Source: Jutongia huaianensis
Lineage (GTDB): Bacteria; Bacillota; Clostridia; Lachnospirales; Lachnospiraceae
Length of the DNA stretch: 45,617 nt
Assembly: GCF_014384985.1 (NCBI RefSeq)
Contig: NZ_JACRSX010000022.1
Span: 1-45,617, forward strand
Direction of reading: 5' to 3'
Below, piece after piece: positions 18,665 through 27,618 of this stretch; position 1 is the stretch's first letter; each line of letters starts with the position of its first letter. The notes beneath the pieces were generated by a model that saw only the letters and a program-made list of their open reading frames with translations, was not told the DNA's origin and made no database searches. A program made the translations under genes and the position numbers.

Positions 18665-19336
18665 TTACACCTCAAATTTGTAACCCATACCCCAGATCGT
18701 TTTAATATATTCTCCTTTGTCCCCAAGCTTGCTTCTCAGCTTTTTGACATGGGTATCAATGGTTCTTGCATCTCCAAAATAATCATAATTCCAGACATTA
18801 TTTAAAATACGTTCCCTGGATAATGCCACGCCCTGATTGTTTATAAAGTATGTCAAAAGCTCAAACTCCTTGTAACTCAGTTCGATATTTTTACCGTCTA
18901 TTTTTACTTCATGTGCTGCCTGATTCAGGGAAATTCCTCCGACCTCCTTCACACCTTCTTCTAATGCGTTGGTTCTCCGTAAAATCGCCTCCACACGGGC
19001 TACCAGTATCTTGGGACTAAACGGTTTTGAAATGTACTCATCCACCCCAAGCTCGAAGCCCTGTAGCTCATCCTTCTCATCACTTTTAGCTGTCAGCATA
19101 ATAATCGGTACCTGAGAATATTTTCTGATCTCACGGCAAACCTGCCATCCGTCCATTTTAGGCATCATCACATCCAAAATGATCAACGCAATATCTTTAT
19201 TTTCATAAAAGATATCTACGGCTTCCTCTCCGTCTCCCGCTTCCATCACATCAAAATTTTTCTTTACCAGAAAGTCTCTCACAAGCTTTCTCATTCTCTG
19301 TTCATCATCCACTACCAGAATTTTTAACCGCTCCAT
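18665..19336 (-). CDS. OmpR/PhoB-family response regulator
   Basis: 223 residues. Receiver domain with acidic pair D10-D11, phospho-acceptor D55 (ILDVMMPKMDG), T82 and K104; C-terminal winged helix (about 130-223) with LSYKEFELLTYF, SRERILNNVWNYDYFGDART and IKTIWGMGYKFEV. The open frame begins at 19399, but the ATG at 19336 with GGAAGG 7 nt upstream gives the normal receiver start. Partner of the kinase downstream. Confidence 0.95.
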   Translation of the reverse strand: MERLKILVVDDEQRMRKLVRDFLVKKNFDVMEAGDGEEAVDIFYENKDIALIILDVMMPKMDGWQVCREIRKYSQVPIIMLTAKSDEKDELQGFELGVDEYISKPFSPKILVARVEAILRRTNALEEGVKEVGGISLNQAAHEVKIDGKNIELSYKEFELLTYFINNQGVALSRERILNNVWNYDYFGDARTIDTHVKKLRSKLGDKGEYIKTIWGMGYKFEV

Positions 19337-19370
19337 TTCACAGCCTTCCTTTCCATCTATTCCGCGACGA

Positions 19371-20483
19371 TCAGCCGGAATATTTCGCATGATCTGCAAT
19401 CCAGTTTTTCACCTGTTCCAGAAGCATCTGTCGCTCCAGATATCCCTTTCTGTCTTTCTCAAATGCCTCCGGCGAATCATACTCATCCGTCATATCCTCA
19501 TATTGCTCTTTGATATATTCCTGCAATTCTTCCCTGGTATAGCTTATGTTTTCCTTTTGGGCAATTGCCTGAGCCGCAAGATACTCCTTTGCCGTATCCT
19601 CTGCCAGCGGCTCCAGATCCGAATTTACAAAAGTCTCCTCGCTGTCATAGCCAAATGCCGGGAAGATTTCTTCTTTGCTGCAATTATAGACTGCTGCCAT
19701 GTCATAATATCCCTGAAGTACCTCCTGCTTGCAATCCTCCAGCAGAGATTTCGGATATTGATCCGCTTCACAGGTTTCCAATACATCTGACCATGCATAT
19801 TCCGCCTTCTGGTCTTCATTTTCCTTGTGCAGCTTTTTCTTTAGATATTCATTATACTCTGCCGTTGTTTTGTATTTATTTTTGGACACCTTTTTTACGA
19901 AATCATCCGAATACTCCGGAAGAATCTCTTCTCCACAGATATACAAAACCGTTGCATGGAACTCTACGTTCTTTCCATCCAGTGCCGGATCACCATAAGT
20001 TCCCTCCGGTACCGGTACGGTAAAGACTACGGAATCCCCCGTATTGACTCCTGTGAGATTCTCCTCAAAGCCATCCAGCCAGTCTCCGGAACCAAGCTCT
20101 ACATAATCCTCTCCACATGTATCATCCATTTTCTTACCGTCCACATACCCCTCAAAAGATGCCCGGATGGTCTGACCGGTTTGTGTGGTCCCTGTCAACT
20201 GCTCGTAAGATGCGTTATCCTCCCGTACATTGTCGATCTCATCCTGAATATCCTCATCCGTCACCTCCAGCGATACCTGTACTCCCTTATACTCTCCGAT
20301 CTTAACATATTTTGCCGGATCATAATCCAGCTTTTCATCTACGGCACGATTCTTCTGCCAGTAAACCATTGCTCCTGCAGCAATCACTACAACGGCTGCG
20401 ACAGCCACCATGATTCCGATTTTCTTGTTGGATAATCTGCTCTGTTTTTTCTGGAGTTTTGCTTTTTTCTTGTTCTTACTCAT
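19371..20483 (-). CDS. Membrane-anchored trigger-factor-like FKBP peptidyl-prolyl isomerase
   Basis: A lysine-rich N-terminus and one membrane helix (about 22-42, IGIMVAVAAVVVIAAGAMVYW) are followed by a segment like the trigger factor N/linker region, an FKBP-type domain (about 95-185; GQTIRASFEGYVDG, LGSGDWLDGFEENLTG, FTVPVPEGTYGDP) and a helical trigger-factor C-domain (about 200-360). It would act outside the membrane on secreted proteins, unlike ribosome-bound trigger factor. It sits between the HAD/M3 fusion (29-bp gap) and the two-component genes (35 bp), suggesting co-expression. Confidence 0.85.
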   Translation of the reverse strand: MSKNKKKAKLQKKQSRLSNKKIGIMVAVAAVVVIAAGAMVYWQKNRAVDEKLDYDPAKYVKIGEYKGVQVSLEVTDEDIQDEIDNVREDNASYEQLTGTTQTGQTIRASFEGYVDGKKMDDTCGEDYVELGSGDWLDGFEENLTGVNTGDSVVFTVPVPEGTYGDPALDGKNVEFHATVLYICGEEILPEYSDDFVKKVSKNKYKTTAEYNEYLKKKLHKENEDQKAEYAWSDVLETCEADQYPKSLLEDCKQEVLQGYYDMAAVYNCSKEEIFPAFGYDSEETFVNSDLEPLAEDTAKEYLAAQAIAQKENISYTREELQEYIKEQYEDMTDEYDSPEAFEKDRKGYLERQMLLEQVKNWIADHAKYSG

Positions 20484-20511
20484 CGTAATAATACCTCTGC
20501 CTTCCTTTTAT

Positions 20512-22869
20512 CTATGCTCCACTCAGCTGCTGTATCAGCTGCTGAATACATTCTTCCTCTAATGGATTCAACAATCCCACATCCCGTATCATATCTGTAA
20601 AAAATCCACTTGCCGACATCCGACAAAGCTTAAGATAGCTTTTCCAGGCTCTCTCATAATCCTGCTCCATCATAAGCTTATACTGCAACGCACAGATCTG
20701 AGCCAGACAGTAATCAATATAATAAAACGGCGTAGAATATATATGATGCTGTCTCTGCCAGAAACCGCCTTTTTCAAAAAACGGCATTCCTTCCATGTTC
20801 AGATGTGGCCGATACTGCTTTTCGAGTCGGCGCCATACCTCATGGCGCTGATCCGGTGTCAGCTCCGGATATTCATAAATAATCTGCTGAAATTCATCCA
20901 CCATACACCCATAAGGAATAAAACAGATGGCATCCTCCAGCTGCATCTGACGAAACTCCGGAGCGGCCTCTCCAAAAAACAGTTCCATCCATGGATTTGT
21001 GAAAAACTCCATAGACATGGAATGTGTCTCTGCCGTCTCCATCGTAATATCCCAATGCTCCCGGATATCATCCTTTCCTGCCAGATATCCCTGAAAAGCG
21101 TGGCCGCATTCATGGGTGATCACATCCACATCACCGCTTGTCCCGTTAAAATTAGCAAAGATCAGTGGCATTCTCGGTAATGGCAGAAACTCCATATAAC
21201 CGCCCTGTTTCTTTCCGGGATGACTCAGCACATCAAACATCTCCCTGCGAACCATCTGCTCCATAAATTCTGCTGTTTCTGCAGAAAGCTCCCGGTACAT
21301 TTTCAGGCCGTTTTGTAAAATCTGCTGTGGAGTTCCCTCCGGTGCCGGATTTCCTTCCTTATAATACAGACCGTTATCATATATATGAAGCGTTTCCAGC
21401 CCCAGCCTCCGTCGTCTCCGATCCTGCACCTCTGATGCCAGCGGAACCCAGTACTCCTTGATCCATTTACGAAACTGTTCCATCTGAGAATGATCATAAC
21501 AATTTCTCTGCATCCGGTAATACCCCAGCTCCACAAAATTTTCATATCCGGCCTTCCTCGCCTGCTCTGTTCTGTTGTGAACCAGCTCATCATAAATCCG
21601 GTCTAACGTCTCCCCATTTGTCTGGAGAAAATCCTGCAGCAAAGTCCATGCCTTTTGCCGGATCGCCTGATCCGGATCCGTCTGATATTTTCCGAGTTCT
21701 GCCATACTGATCGTATCGCCATTCCAGAGAAACTCCGCTGATGCCAGAAGTTTCTCATACTCATTCACCAGCTTGTTTTCTTCCTGCTGCAATTCCACCA
21801 GCTCCGGTGATGTCGATTTCATTTGAAGCTCTATATTTTTGAATGCAACCTTTCCGATCACCTTTTCCAGTTCTCCACGATATGGCGAATGATATAGAGC
21901 CTCGTGATATTTCATATCCCATAATTCAAAATCAGGAAGCTGCTCATCATAATAGGACATTTCCTGATCATAATACTGATCCGTAGTATCAATAGAATGA
22001 CGGAACATTGCCAGTGCATACATCGTTGATACCAGATCACTCAGCCGGTAATACTCCTGATGGATCTTTAGCTGCTCTGCCCCGCTCTGCGCCTGCTCCT
22101 GCTGCCGTATCAGCTTTTTCAGATGTTCCACCGCCTGTTCCAGGTCTACCCGCTGATATTTCATTTCTGAAAGAGATTCCCCGTCGGAATCCTTAGATTC
22201 TGCCTGACTCTCTGCCGCTCCGGCAATCGTCACCATGTCATCGACGCTCCAGGCAATATAATCTGCCCCTGCCTTTTCCAGCTCTCCAATCTCTGCAAAC
22301 CCATAATAAACACCCAGTGACGCAATGCCACAGTCCTTTGCCCCCCGGATATCGTGACGGCGGTCGCCGATCATAAGAACCTGTTCTTTGTCATCCTCTG
22401 ATATCCCCAGGCGACGTAACGCTTCTTTTATTACTGCCGTTTTATTATTTCTGGATTCATCCATACTGGCTCCCACAGCCACATCAAAATATTTCATCAG
22501 ATTAAAATGCTGCAGGATCCGCACAGCATACGACTCCGGCTTTGAGGTTGCCAGTGCGATTACCTTTCCCTGGCTTTTCAAACGCGATAACGCCAAAGCA
22601 ATTCCATCATATGGTTTATTTTCAAATAAGCCAATGACACCATATCTTTCCCGGTATTTCACAGTAGCCTGAACCGCTGCGGCATGATCCATCCCGATAA
22701 TGTCCTGAAACCCCTCAATCAGTGGCGGGCCCACAAACTGCAATAATTTTTCCCTGTCCGGGACTTCTATACCGGCAGCCTCTAATGCATAAATCACGCA
22801 CTTTAATATTCCTTCACTGGAATCCGTTAATGTACCATCCAGATCAAATAATAGATATTTCCAGCTCAT
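20512..22869 (-). CDS. Fusion of HAD phosphatase and M3-family oligoendopeptidase (785 aa)
   Basis: Residues 1-218 are a complete phosphoglycolate-phosphatase-like HAD protein: DLDGT (9-13), a capping region, TSKPESYA, K143 and GDRRHD. After a short polar linker (219-236) comes an M3 metallopeptidase of about 550 residues with HECGH (586-590) and likely third zinc ligand E614 in METAETHSMSMEF. Both catalytic sets look intact. I see no frameshift or stop between the halves; an internal ATG at residue 236 (22164) could yield the peptidase alone but lacks a good ribosome binding site. First gene of the operon reading to the two-component pair. Confidence 0.93.
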   Translation of the reverse strand: MSWKYLLFDLDGTLTDSSEGILKCVIYALEAAGIEVPDREKLLQFVGPPLIEGFQDIIGMDHAAAVQATVKYRERYGVIGLFENKPYDGIALALSRLKSQGKVIALATSKPESYAVRILQHFNLMKYFDVAVGASMDESRNNKTAVIKEALRRLGISEDDKEQVLMIGDRRHDIRGAKDCGIASLGVYYGFAEIGELEKAGADYIAWSVDDMVTIAGAAESQAESKDSDGESLSEMKYQRVDLEQAVEHLKKLIRQQEQAQSGAEQLKIHQEYYRLSDLVSTMYALAMFRHSIDTTDQYYDQEMSYYDEQLPDFELWDMKYHEALYHSPYRGELEKVIGKVAFKNIELQMKSTSPELVELQQEENKLVNEYEKLLASAEFLWNGDTISMAELGKYQTDPDQAIRQKAWTLLQDFLQTNGETLDRIYDELVHNRTEQARKAGYENFVELGYYRMQRNCYDHSQMEQFRKWIKEYWVPLASEVQDRRRRRLGLETLHIYDNGLYYKEGNPAPEGTPQQILQNGLKMYRELSAETAEFMEQMVRREMFDVLSHPGKKQGGYMEFLPLPRMPLIFANFNGTSGDVDVITHECGHAFQGYLAGKDDIREHWDITMETAETHSMSMEFFTNPWMELFFGEAAPEFRQMQLEDAICFIPYGCMVDEFQQIIYEYPELTPDQRHEVWRRLEKQYRPHLNMEGMPFFEKGGFWQRQHHIYSTPFYYIDYCLAQICALQYKLMMEQDYERAWKSYLKLCRMSASGFFTDMIRDVGLLNPLEEECIQQLIQQLSGA

Positions 22870-23044
22870 ACTTCCTCTTTCTCACACAATATCCCTGTGT
22901 GCCACTCCTTTGACAATACATTCCATTACCATATAATATAGAATATTTTGTCCTTGTCCGCAAGCACCAGAACCCGATTTATCTGATTATCTTCCTTAAT
23001 AATAGAATCCCTTAATAAATAATAGAATCATTTATCCCTATAAA

Positions 23045-23131
23045 TCAAAAAGAGCCCCGAAGGGCTCTTTTGTGGATAACTCTCGTTATCCAGCGTATAA
23101 TAGGGTGGGAGTAGAAAGTTTTCACTTTCTG
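23045..23131 (-). ncRNA. Candidate small RNA B
   Basis: Minus strand: TATAAT (23138-23143) continues into CTACT and AGAAAG, as in locus A (840-941). The transcript would carry a hairpin AGAAAG/CTTTCT, a hairpin GGATAAC-GAGA-GTTATCC (23074-23091) and a terminator AAAAGAGCCC/GGGCTCTTTT (23048-23071) followed by TTTTTGATT. No ORF is visible. The -35 region is poor (ATAGTT at 17 bp). It lies upstream of, and divergent from, gdhA. Confidence 0.42.
23048..23071. terminator. Strong GC-core terminator hairpin
   Basis: A perfect 10-bp stem AAAAGAGCCC with loop CGAA and GGGCTCTTTT; A/T tails on both sides allow function in either direction. Confidence 0.75.
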
Positions 23132-23209
23132 TAGTAGATTATACGGATCATTTGTGTCCAAACTATGTTTATATTGTAAACATTTTGTTCATATTTCATT
23201 TTATTTTCC

Positions 23210-23242
23210 ATACTTGTATACACGCATTTTGTATACAAGTAT
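23210..23242 (+). promoter_or_regulatory. Perfect inverted repeat ATACTTGTATAC/GTATACAAGTAT
   Basis: Twelve-base arms with a 9-nt spacer, followed on the plus strand by ATTTTTG. It lies about 60 bp before the gdhA -35 box. It could be a regulator binding site or a weak terminator; the AT-rich stem favours an operator. Confidence 0.4.
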
Positions 23243-23302
23243 ATTTTTGTCTATTTTCACAACTTTAATCGAAAAAAAATAAGGTTTTTTTAGAAAAAAT
23301 TG

Positions 23303-23331
23303 TTGAAATCTCACTAATTTTATGCGATACT
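23303..23331 (+). promoter_or_regulatory. gdhA promoter
   Basis: TTGAAA (23303-23308), 17-bp spacer, GATACT (23326-23331). The leader to the ATG is about 65 nt and ends with AAAGGAGG. Confidence 0.6.
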
Positions 23332-23381
23332 TGTTTTAACGTGTTGCGTTAATCACACACAACATACACAATCAAAAATAA

Positions 23382-24755
<1,374 letters not shown>

Positions 24756-24790
24756 TATCCACACCTTTATTCATACGACATAAACATAAA

Positions 24791-24823
24791 GGGCTTCCAC
24801 TTTCACAGTGGAAGCCCCTTTTT
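24791..24823. terminator. Terminator after gdhA
   Basis: Perfect 11-bp stem GGGCTTCCACT (24791-24801) with AGTGGAAGCCC (24807-24817), followed by CTTTTTCTC on the plus strand. A-rich bases on the other side would let it also serve the convergent acylphosphatase gene. Confidence 0.92.
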
Positions 24824-24835
24824 CTCTGTCTGCTT

Positions 24836-25117
24836 TCAATCCTTCACCTCGAAGTTTCTCTCGTTCTCCTGCGGAATCAGATTCTTGATATCCATATCCA
24901 CAATATCAATGTAGCGGTCCTGCTGCAGCATCTGCAGCAGGCGGTCTATAGATGCCTCATCTCCCTGCACCTCCATAGTCACAGTACCGTCCTCTTCATT
25001 ATATACCCATCCCGTGAGGCACAGACTCTCCGCCGCATATCTGGCACGATAGCGAAAACCTACACCCTGCACTCTTCCATAAAATAGGATTCTTCTTCGA
25101 ATTGTTTTTCTTTCCAT
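24836..25117 (-). CDS. acyP: Acylphosphatase
   Basis: 93 residues, the standard size. The phosphate-binding loop GRVQGVGFRYRAR contains the catalytic arginine and GWVYNEEDGTV contains the catalytic asparagine. It hydrolyses carboxyl phosphates such as acetyl or carbamoyl phosphate. It follows the nitronate monooxygenase-family gene by 37 bp and is probably co-transcribed with it. Confidence 0.95.
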   Translation of the reverse strand: MERKTIRRRILFYGRVQGVGFRYRARYAAESLCLTGWVYNEEDGTVTMEVQGDEASIDRLLQMLQQDRYIDIVDMDIKNLIPQENERNFEVKD

Positions 25118-25153
25118 CCAGATCTTCCTCCAACTCCTGTCGGAATATTTTTC

Positions 25154-26212
25154 TTACTCAAAGCCCTTCCCCAATTCCATCATAAGATCATGTACAGTGG
25201 TCATACAATGAATTCTTCCAATCTCTGCTCCGCAAAAAATCAATCCATTCTCCACGTCACCACGAACCGCTTTTGTCAATGCATCTGTAATACAATATGG
25301 GATCTCGTTGATATTGCACTTACGCATACACCCATAACATTTCTTTACCGGAATCCGTCCCTTCTGCACTTTTTCCAGAAAATGATTGTGAAGTGCGCGT
25401 CCCGGCATGCCAACAGGACTTTTAATGATCTCTATCTCATCTGCCGTACCATGGATATATGCCTCTTTGTATGCCTGCGATGCATCGCATTCCTTTGTGA
25501 CAACAAACCTCGAAGCAACCTGAACTCCATCAGCCCCAAGATCTACGGCATGCTTTACATCCTCCGCCGTAAAAATTCCACCAGCTACAATCACCGGAAT
25601 TTTTTGATGAAAATGCGTTGCAAATTCCTGTACAACCTGAATGATCTCCCGGATCCTGTTATCATAGTCAAGTCCATCTATATCCTTTAATTCTTCTCTG
25701 GAAAACCCAAGATGACCGCCGGCTTTTGGTCCTTCAATCACTATAAAATCTGCGGTTCTCTGATATTTCTTTTCCCAGCGCTGTAAAAGCACTCTGGCAG
25801 CCTTTGCCGAAGAAATAATTGGAGCGATCTTTGTACTGCTCCCTTTTACATATTCCGGAAGCTTTGCCGGAATCCCTGCACCACTAATGATCACATCTGC
25901 GCCTGCAGCAACTGCGGCTCTCACATGCTCCGCATAATCCCGAAGTGCAACCATAATATTAACTCCCACCATTCCCCCGGCAGCCTTTTCCTTAGCCAAA
26001 GAAAGATGCTTTTCAATTGCTTTACGATTGGCCTTTACCGGATCTGTTTCAAACTCCTCCTCATCATAACCAATCTGTGCTGTTGATATAATTCCAATTC
26101 CTCCTTCTCTCGCTACAGCTCCTGCCAAATTTGATCTGCTGACACCAACTCCCATCCCTCCCTGTATAACAGGAATTCTTGCAACCTTCTCTCCAATCCT
26201 TAACACTTTCAT
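25154..26212 (-). CDS. Nitronate monooxygenase family flavoprotein
   Basis: 352 residues with the NPD/FabK-type TIM barrel: PVIQGGMGVGVSRSNLAGAV at the N-terminus, GVNIMVALRDY, ISGAGIPAKLPE, EGPKAGGHLGFS (with the active-site H), PVIVAGGIFTAEDV and LGADGVQVASRFV for FMN phosphate binding. A C-terminal cysteine cluster CYGCMRKCN...C could bind a metal or iron-sulfur centre and is common in clostridial members. The true substrate (nitronates or another) is not settled by sequence. A FabK-type enoyl-ACP reductase is the alternative, but no fatty-acid genes are nearby. Confidence 0.88.
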   Translation of the reverse strand: MKVLRIGEKVARIPVIQGGMGVGVSRSNLAGAVAREGGIGIISTAQIGYDEEEFETDPVKANRKAIEKHLSLAKEKAAGGMVGVNIMVALRDYAEHVRAAVAAGADVIISGAGIPAKLPEYVKGSSTKIAPIISSAKAARVLLQRWEKKYQRTADFIVIEGPKAGGHLGFSREELKDIDGLDYDNRIREIIQVVQEFATHFHQKIPVIVAGGIFTAEDVKHAVDLGADGVQVASRFVVTKECDASQAYKEAYIHGTADEIEIIKSPVGMPGRALHNHFLEKVQKGRIPVKKCYGCMRKCNINEIPYCITDALTKAVRGDVENGLIFCGAEIGRIHCMTTVHDLMMELGKGFE

Positions 26213-26356
26213 AAATAATCCTCTTTTCTGTCACAGAATGTTTTTATAACCAAAAAAATGTCGATTACATCTTCTATTCTGTAATTATATTAATCATTTA
26301 TGGCTTACATGTCAATATATCATTTTCTCTTTTACTGTTTCATATGGTTTTTGATA

Positions 26357-27406
26357 CTATATGTCTCCACAGTTTAAGTTATAAATCTTCACCCTGTTTC
26401 GTCCACTTTCCTTAGCTTCATACAAAGCCTCATCGGCCATCCTTACCGAAGCATTATAATCTCCGCCATGATACCCGGTTACACCAATGGATATTGTCAC
26501 AGAACAAATCTTTCCCGTCTTCTTCTCGATTGCCTGACGAATCTTTTCTGCCTGTTTTTCTGCTCTTACCAAATCACTCTGGAGAATGATCAAAAACTCC
26601 TCTCCGCCCCAGCGAAGCATATAATTGGGATACTCCAGATGCGCTGATACAATATCTACAACTTCCTTTAAAACAACATCTCCACTCTCATGACCATATG
26701 TATCATTGACTCTTTTGAAGAAATCAATATCAAACAGTAAAACTGAGATATCCTCTCCTCCGAAACACTGTAGGGATTTGTTTTCATCCATAAGAGTATC
26801 AATGATATTACGGTTAAAAAGTCCCGTCAACTGATCGTGATATGCACTTTCCTCCAGCATCCTTTGTGCAACATACTGGTACACATAAGATTTCTCCATC
26901 GCCCATACCACAAGACAGATTCCACCATAAAACGGAATGCCGAGGATCAGCATCATCAGCAGCTCCGGATAATGCAGAAAAATATTGGCAACGCCGATAT
27001 CCAGAAAGATCAGACCCGTAAAAATAACACTCCACTTCCCCGGTGCTGCAAATCCAAAAAAGATAAAAATTGCCATAATAATGATAAAACCATCACTGGC
27101 AAAAGTAAGATCCGGCAGATATACACACGCCCAGATAGTGCACCACATAATACTATGTGCGATAAGGTAGGATAACGGCACGATCACGCGGTAATCCTTC
27201 ACCTTTGCATTCACGATCATAAAAATAGCAAAAGGAATCAGAATTGCTGTCCTCGCAGGAACTGTCACCATATTGATCTCCCCGAATAAATACCAGTCAG
27301 ATATCACATAAAACAGTGATGAAATACAGCTTGCGATCACGATCCACATATTCATCACACGGTAATGTTCAAATTTTGATTGATAAAATACTTTGTCCTT
27401 TTTCAT
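26357..27406 (-). CDS. Membrane-bound diguanylate cyclase (GGDEF) under riboswitch control
   Basis: N-terminal half (about 18-175) is a bundle of five or six membrane helices. Residues about 185-345 are a GGDEF domain: DQLTGLFNRN, FDIDFFKRVNDTYGHESGD (metal-binding Asp), the signature GGEEF (267-271) and ADEALYEAKESGRNRV. All residues expected for synthesis of c-di-GMP from two GTP are present. There is no RxxD inhibitory site five residues before GGEEF (it reads YPNY), so allosteric product inhibition is unlikely and feedback may run through the c-di-GMP riboswitch in its own leader. It lies downstream of the BMP and HD-GYP genes but has its own promoter. Confidence 0.94.
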   Translation of the reverse strand: MKKDKVFYQSKFEHYRVMNMWIVIASCISSLFYVISDWYLFGEINMVTVPARTAILIPFAIFMIVNAKVKDYRVIVPLSYLIAHSIMWCTIWACVYLPDLTFASDGFIIIMAIFIFFGFAAPGKWSVIFTGLIFLDIGVANIFLHYPELLMMLILGIPFYGGICLVVWAMEKSYVYQYVAQRMLEESAYHDQLTGLFNRNIIDTLMDENKSLQCFGGEDISVLLFDIDFFKRVNDTYGHESGDVVLKEVVDIVSAHLEYPNYMLRWGGEEFLIILQSDLVRAEKQAEKIRQAIEKKTGKICSVTISIGVTGYHGGDYNASVRMADEALYEAKESGRNRVKIYNLNCGDI

Positions 27407-27433
27407 TCTCCAAACCCCTCTTATAAACTATAA

Positions 27434-27463
27434 AAAGCATTACAACCATAGCCGTAATGCTTT
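27434..27463 (-). terminator. Riboswitch expression-platform terminator
   Basis: On the minus strand AAAGCATTAC pairs with GTAATGCTTT, followed by further T residues. It lies between the GEMM aptamer and the ATG of the GGDEF gene. The loop sequence TGGTT can pair with AACCA in the aptamer 3' part, a possible antiterminator contact. Confidence 0.85.
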
Positions 27464-27470
27464 CTTTTTT

Positions 27471-27536
27471 GCAACTGGTTACCATTTTACAGGTCCTATA
27501 GCTTTGCGTCACAGTCTTTCGGCTGCTTTGCCCATC
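27471..27536 (-). ncRNA. c-di-GMP-I (GEMM-I) riboswitch aptamer
   Basis: The minus strand reads GATGGGCAAAG, then a short stem capped by the CCGAAAGA tetraloop, GACGCAAAGCTATAGGACC, and ATGGTAACCAGTTGC. These are the conserved GEMM-I elements: GGGCAAA at P1/P2, GAAA tetraloop, GACGCAAAGC with its tetraloop receptor, and the GGTA/CCAG segment closing P3 before the 3' P1 strand (GCAA with TTGC). The order and spacing closely resemble clostridial members. It precedes a terminator and a diguanylate cyclase gene, so it should give product feedback on transcription; whether c-di-GMP turns it on or off is not decided here. Confidence 0.95.
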
Positions 27537-27566
27537 TATATTTATTTCATACATAATCAATAGTTT

Positions 27567-27595
27567 ATTTTACCATACTATCTGACGATTTGCAA
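27567..27595 (-). promoter_or_regulatory. Promoter for the riboswitch-GGDEF transcript
   Basis: On the minus strand TTGCAA (27590-27595), a 17-bp spacer and TAAAAT (27567-27572), about 25 bp before the aptamer. Confidence 0.6.
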
Positions 27596-27618
27596 ATGAC
27601 CCTTTTCATCTGTTATGA

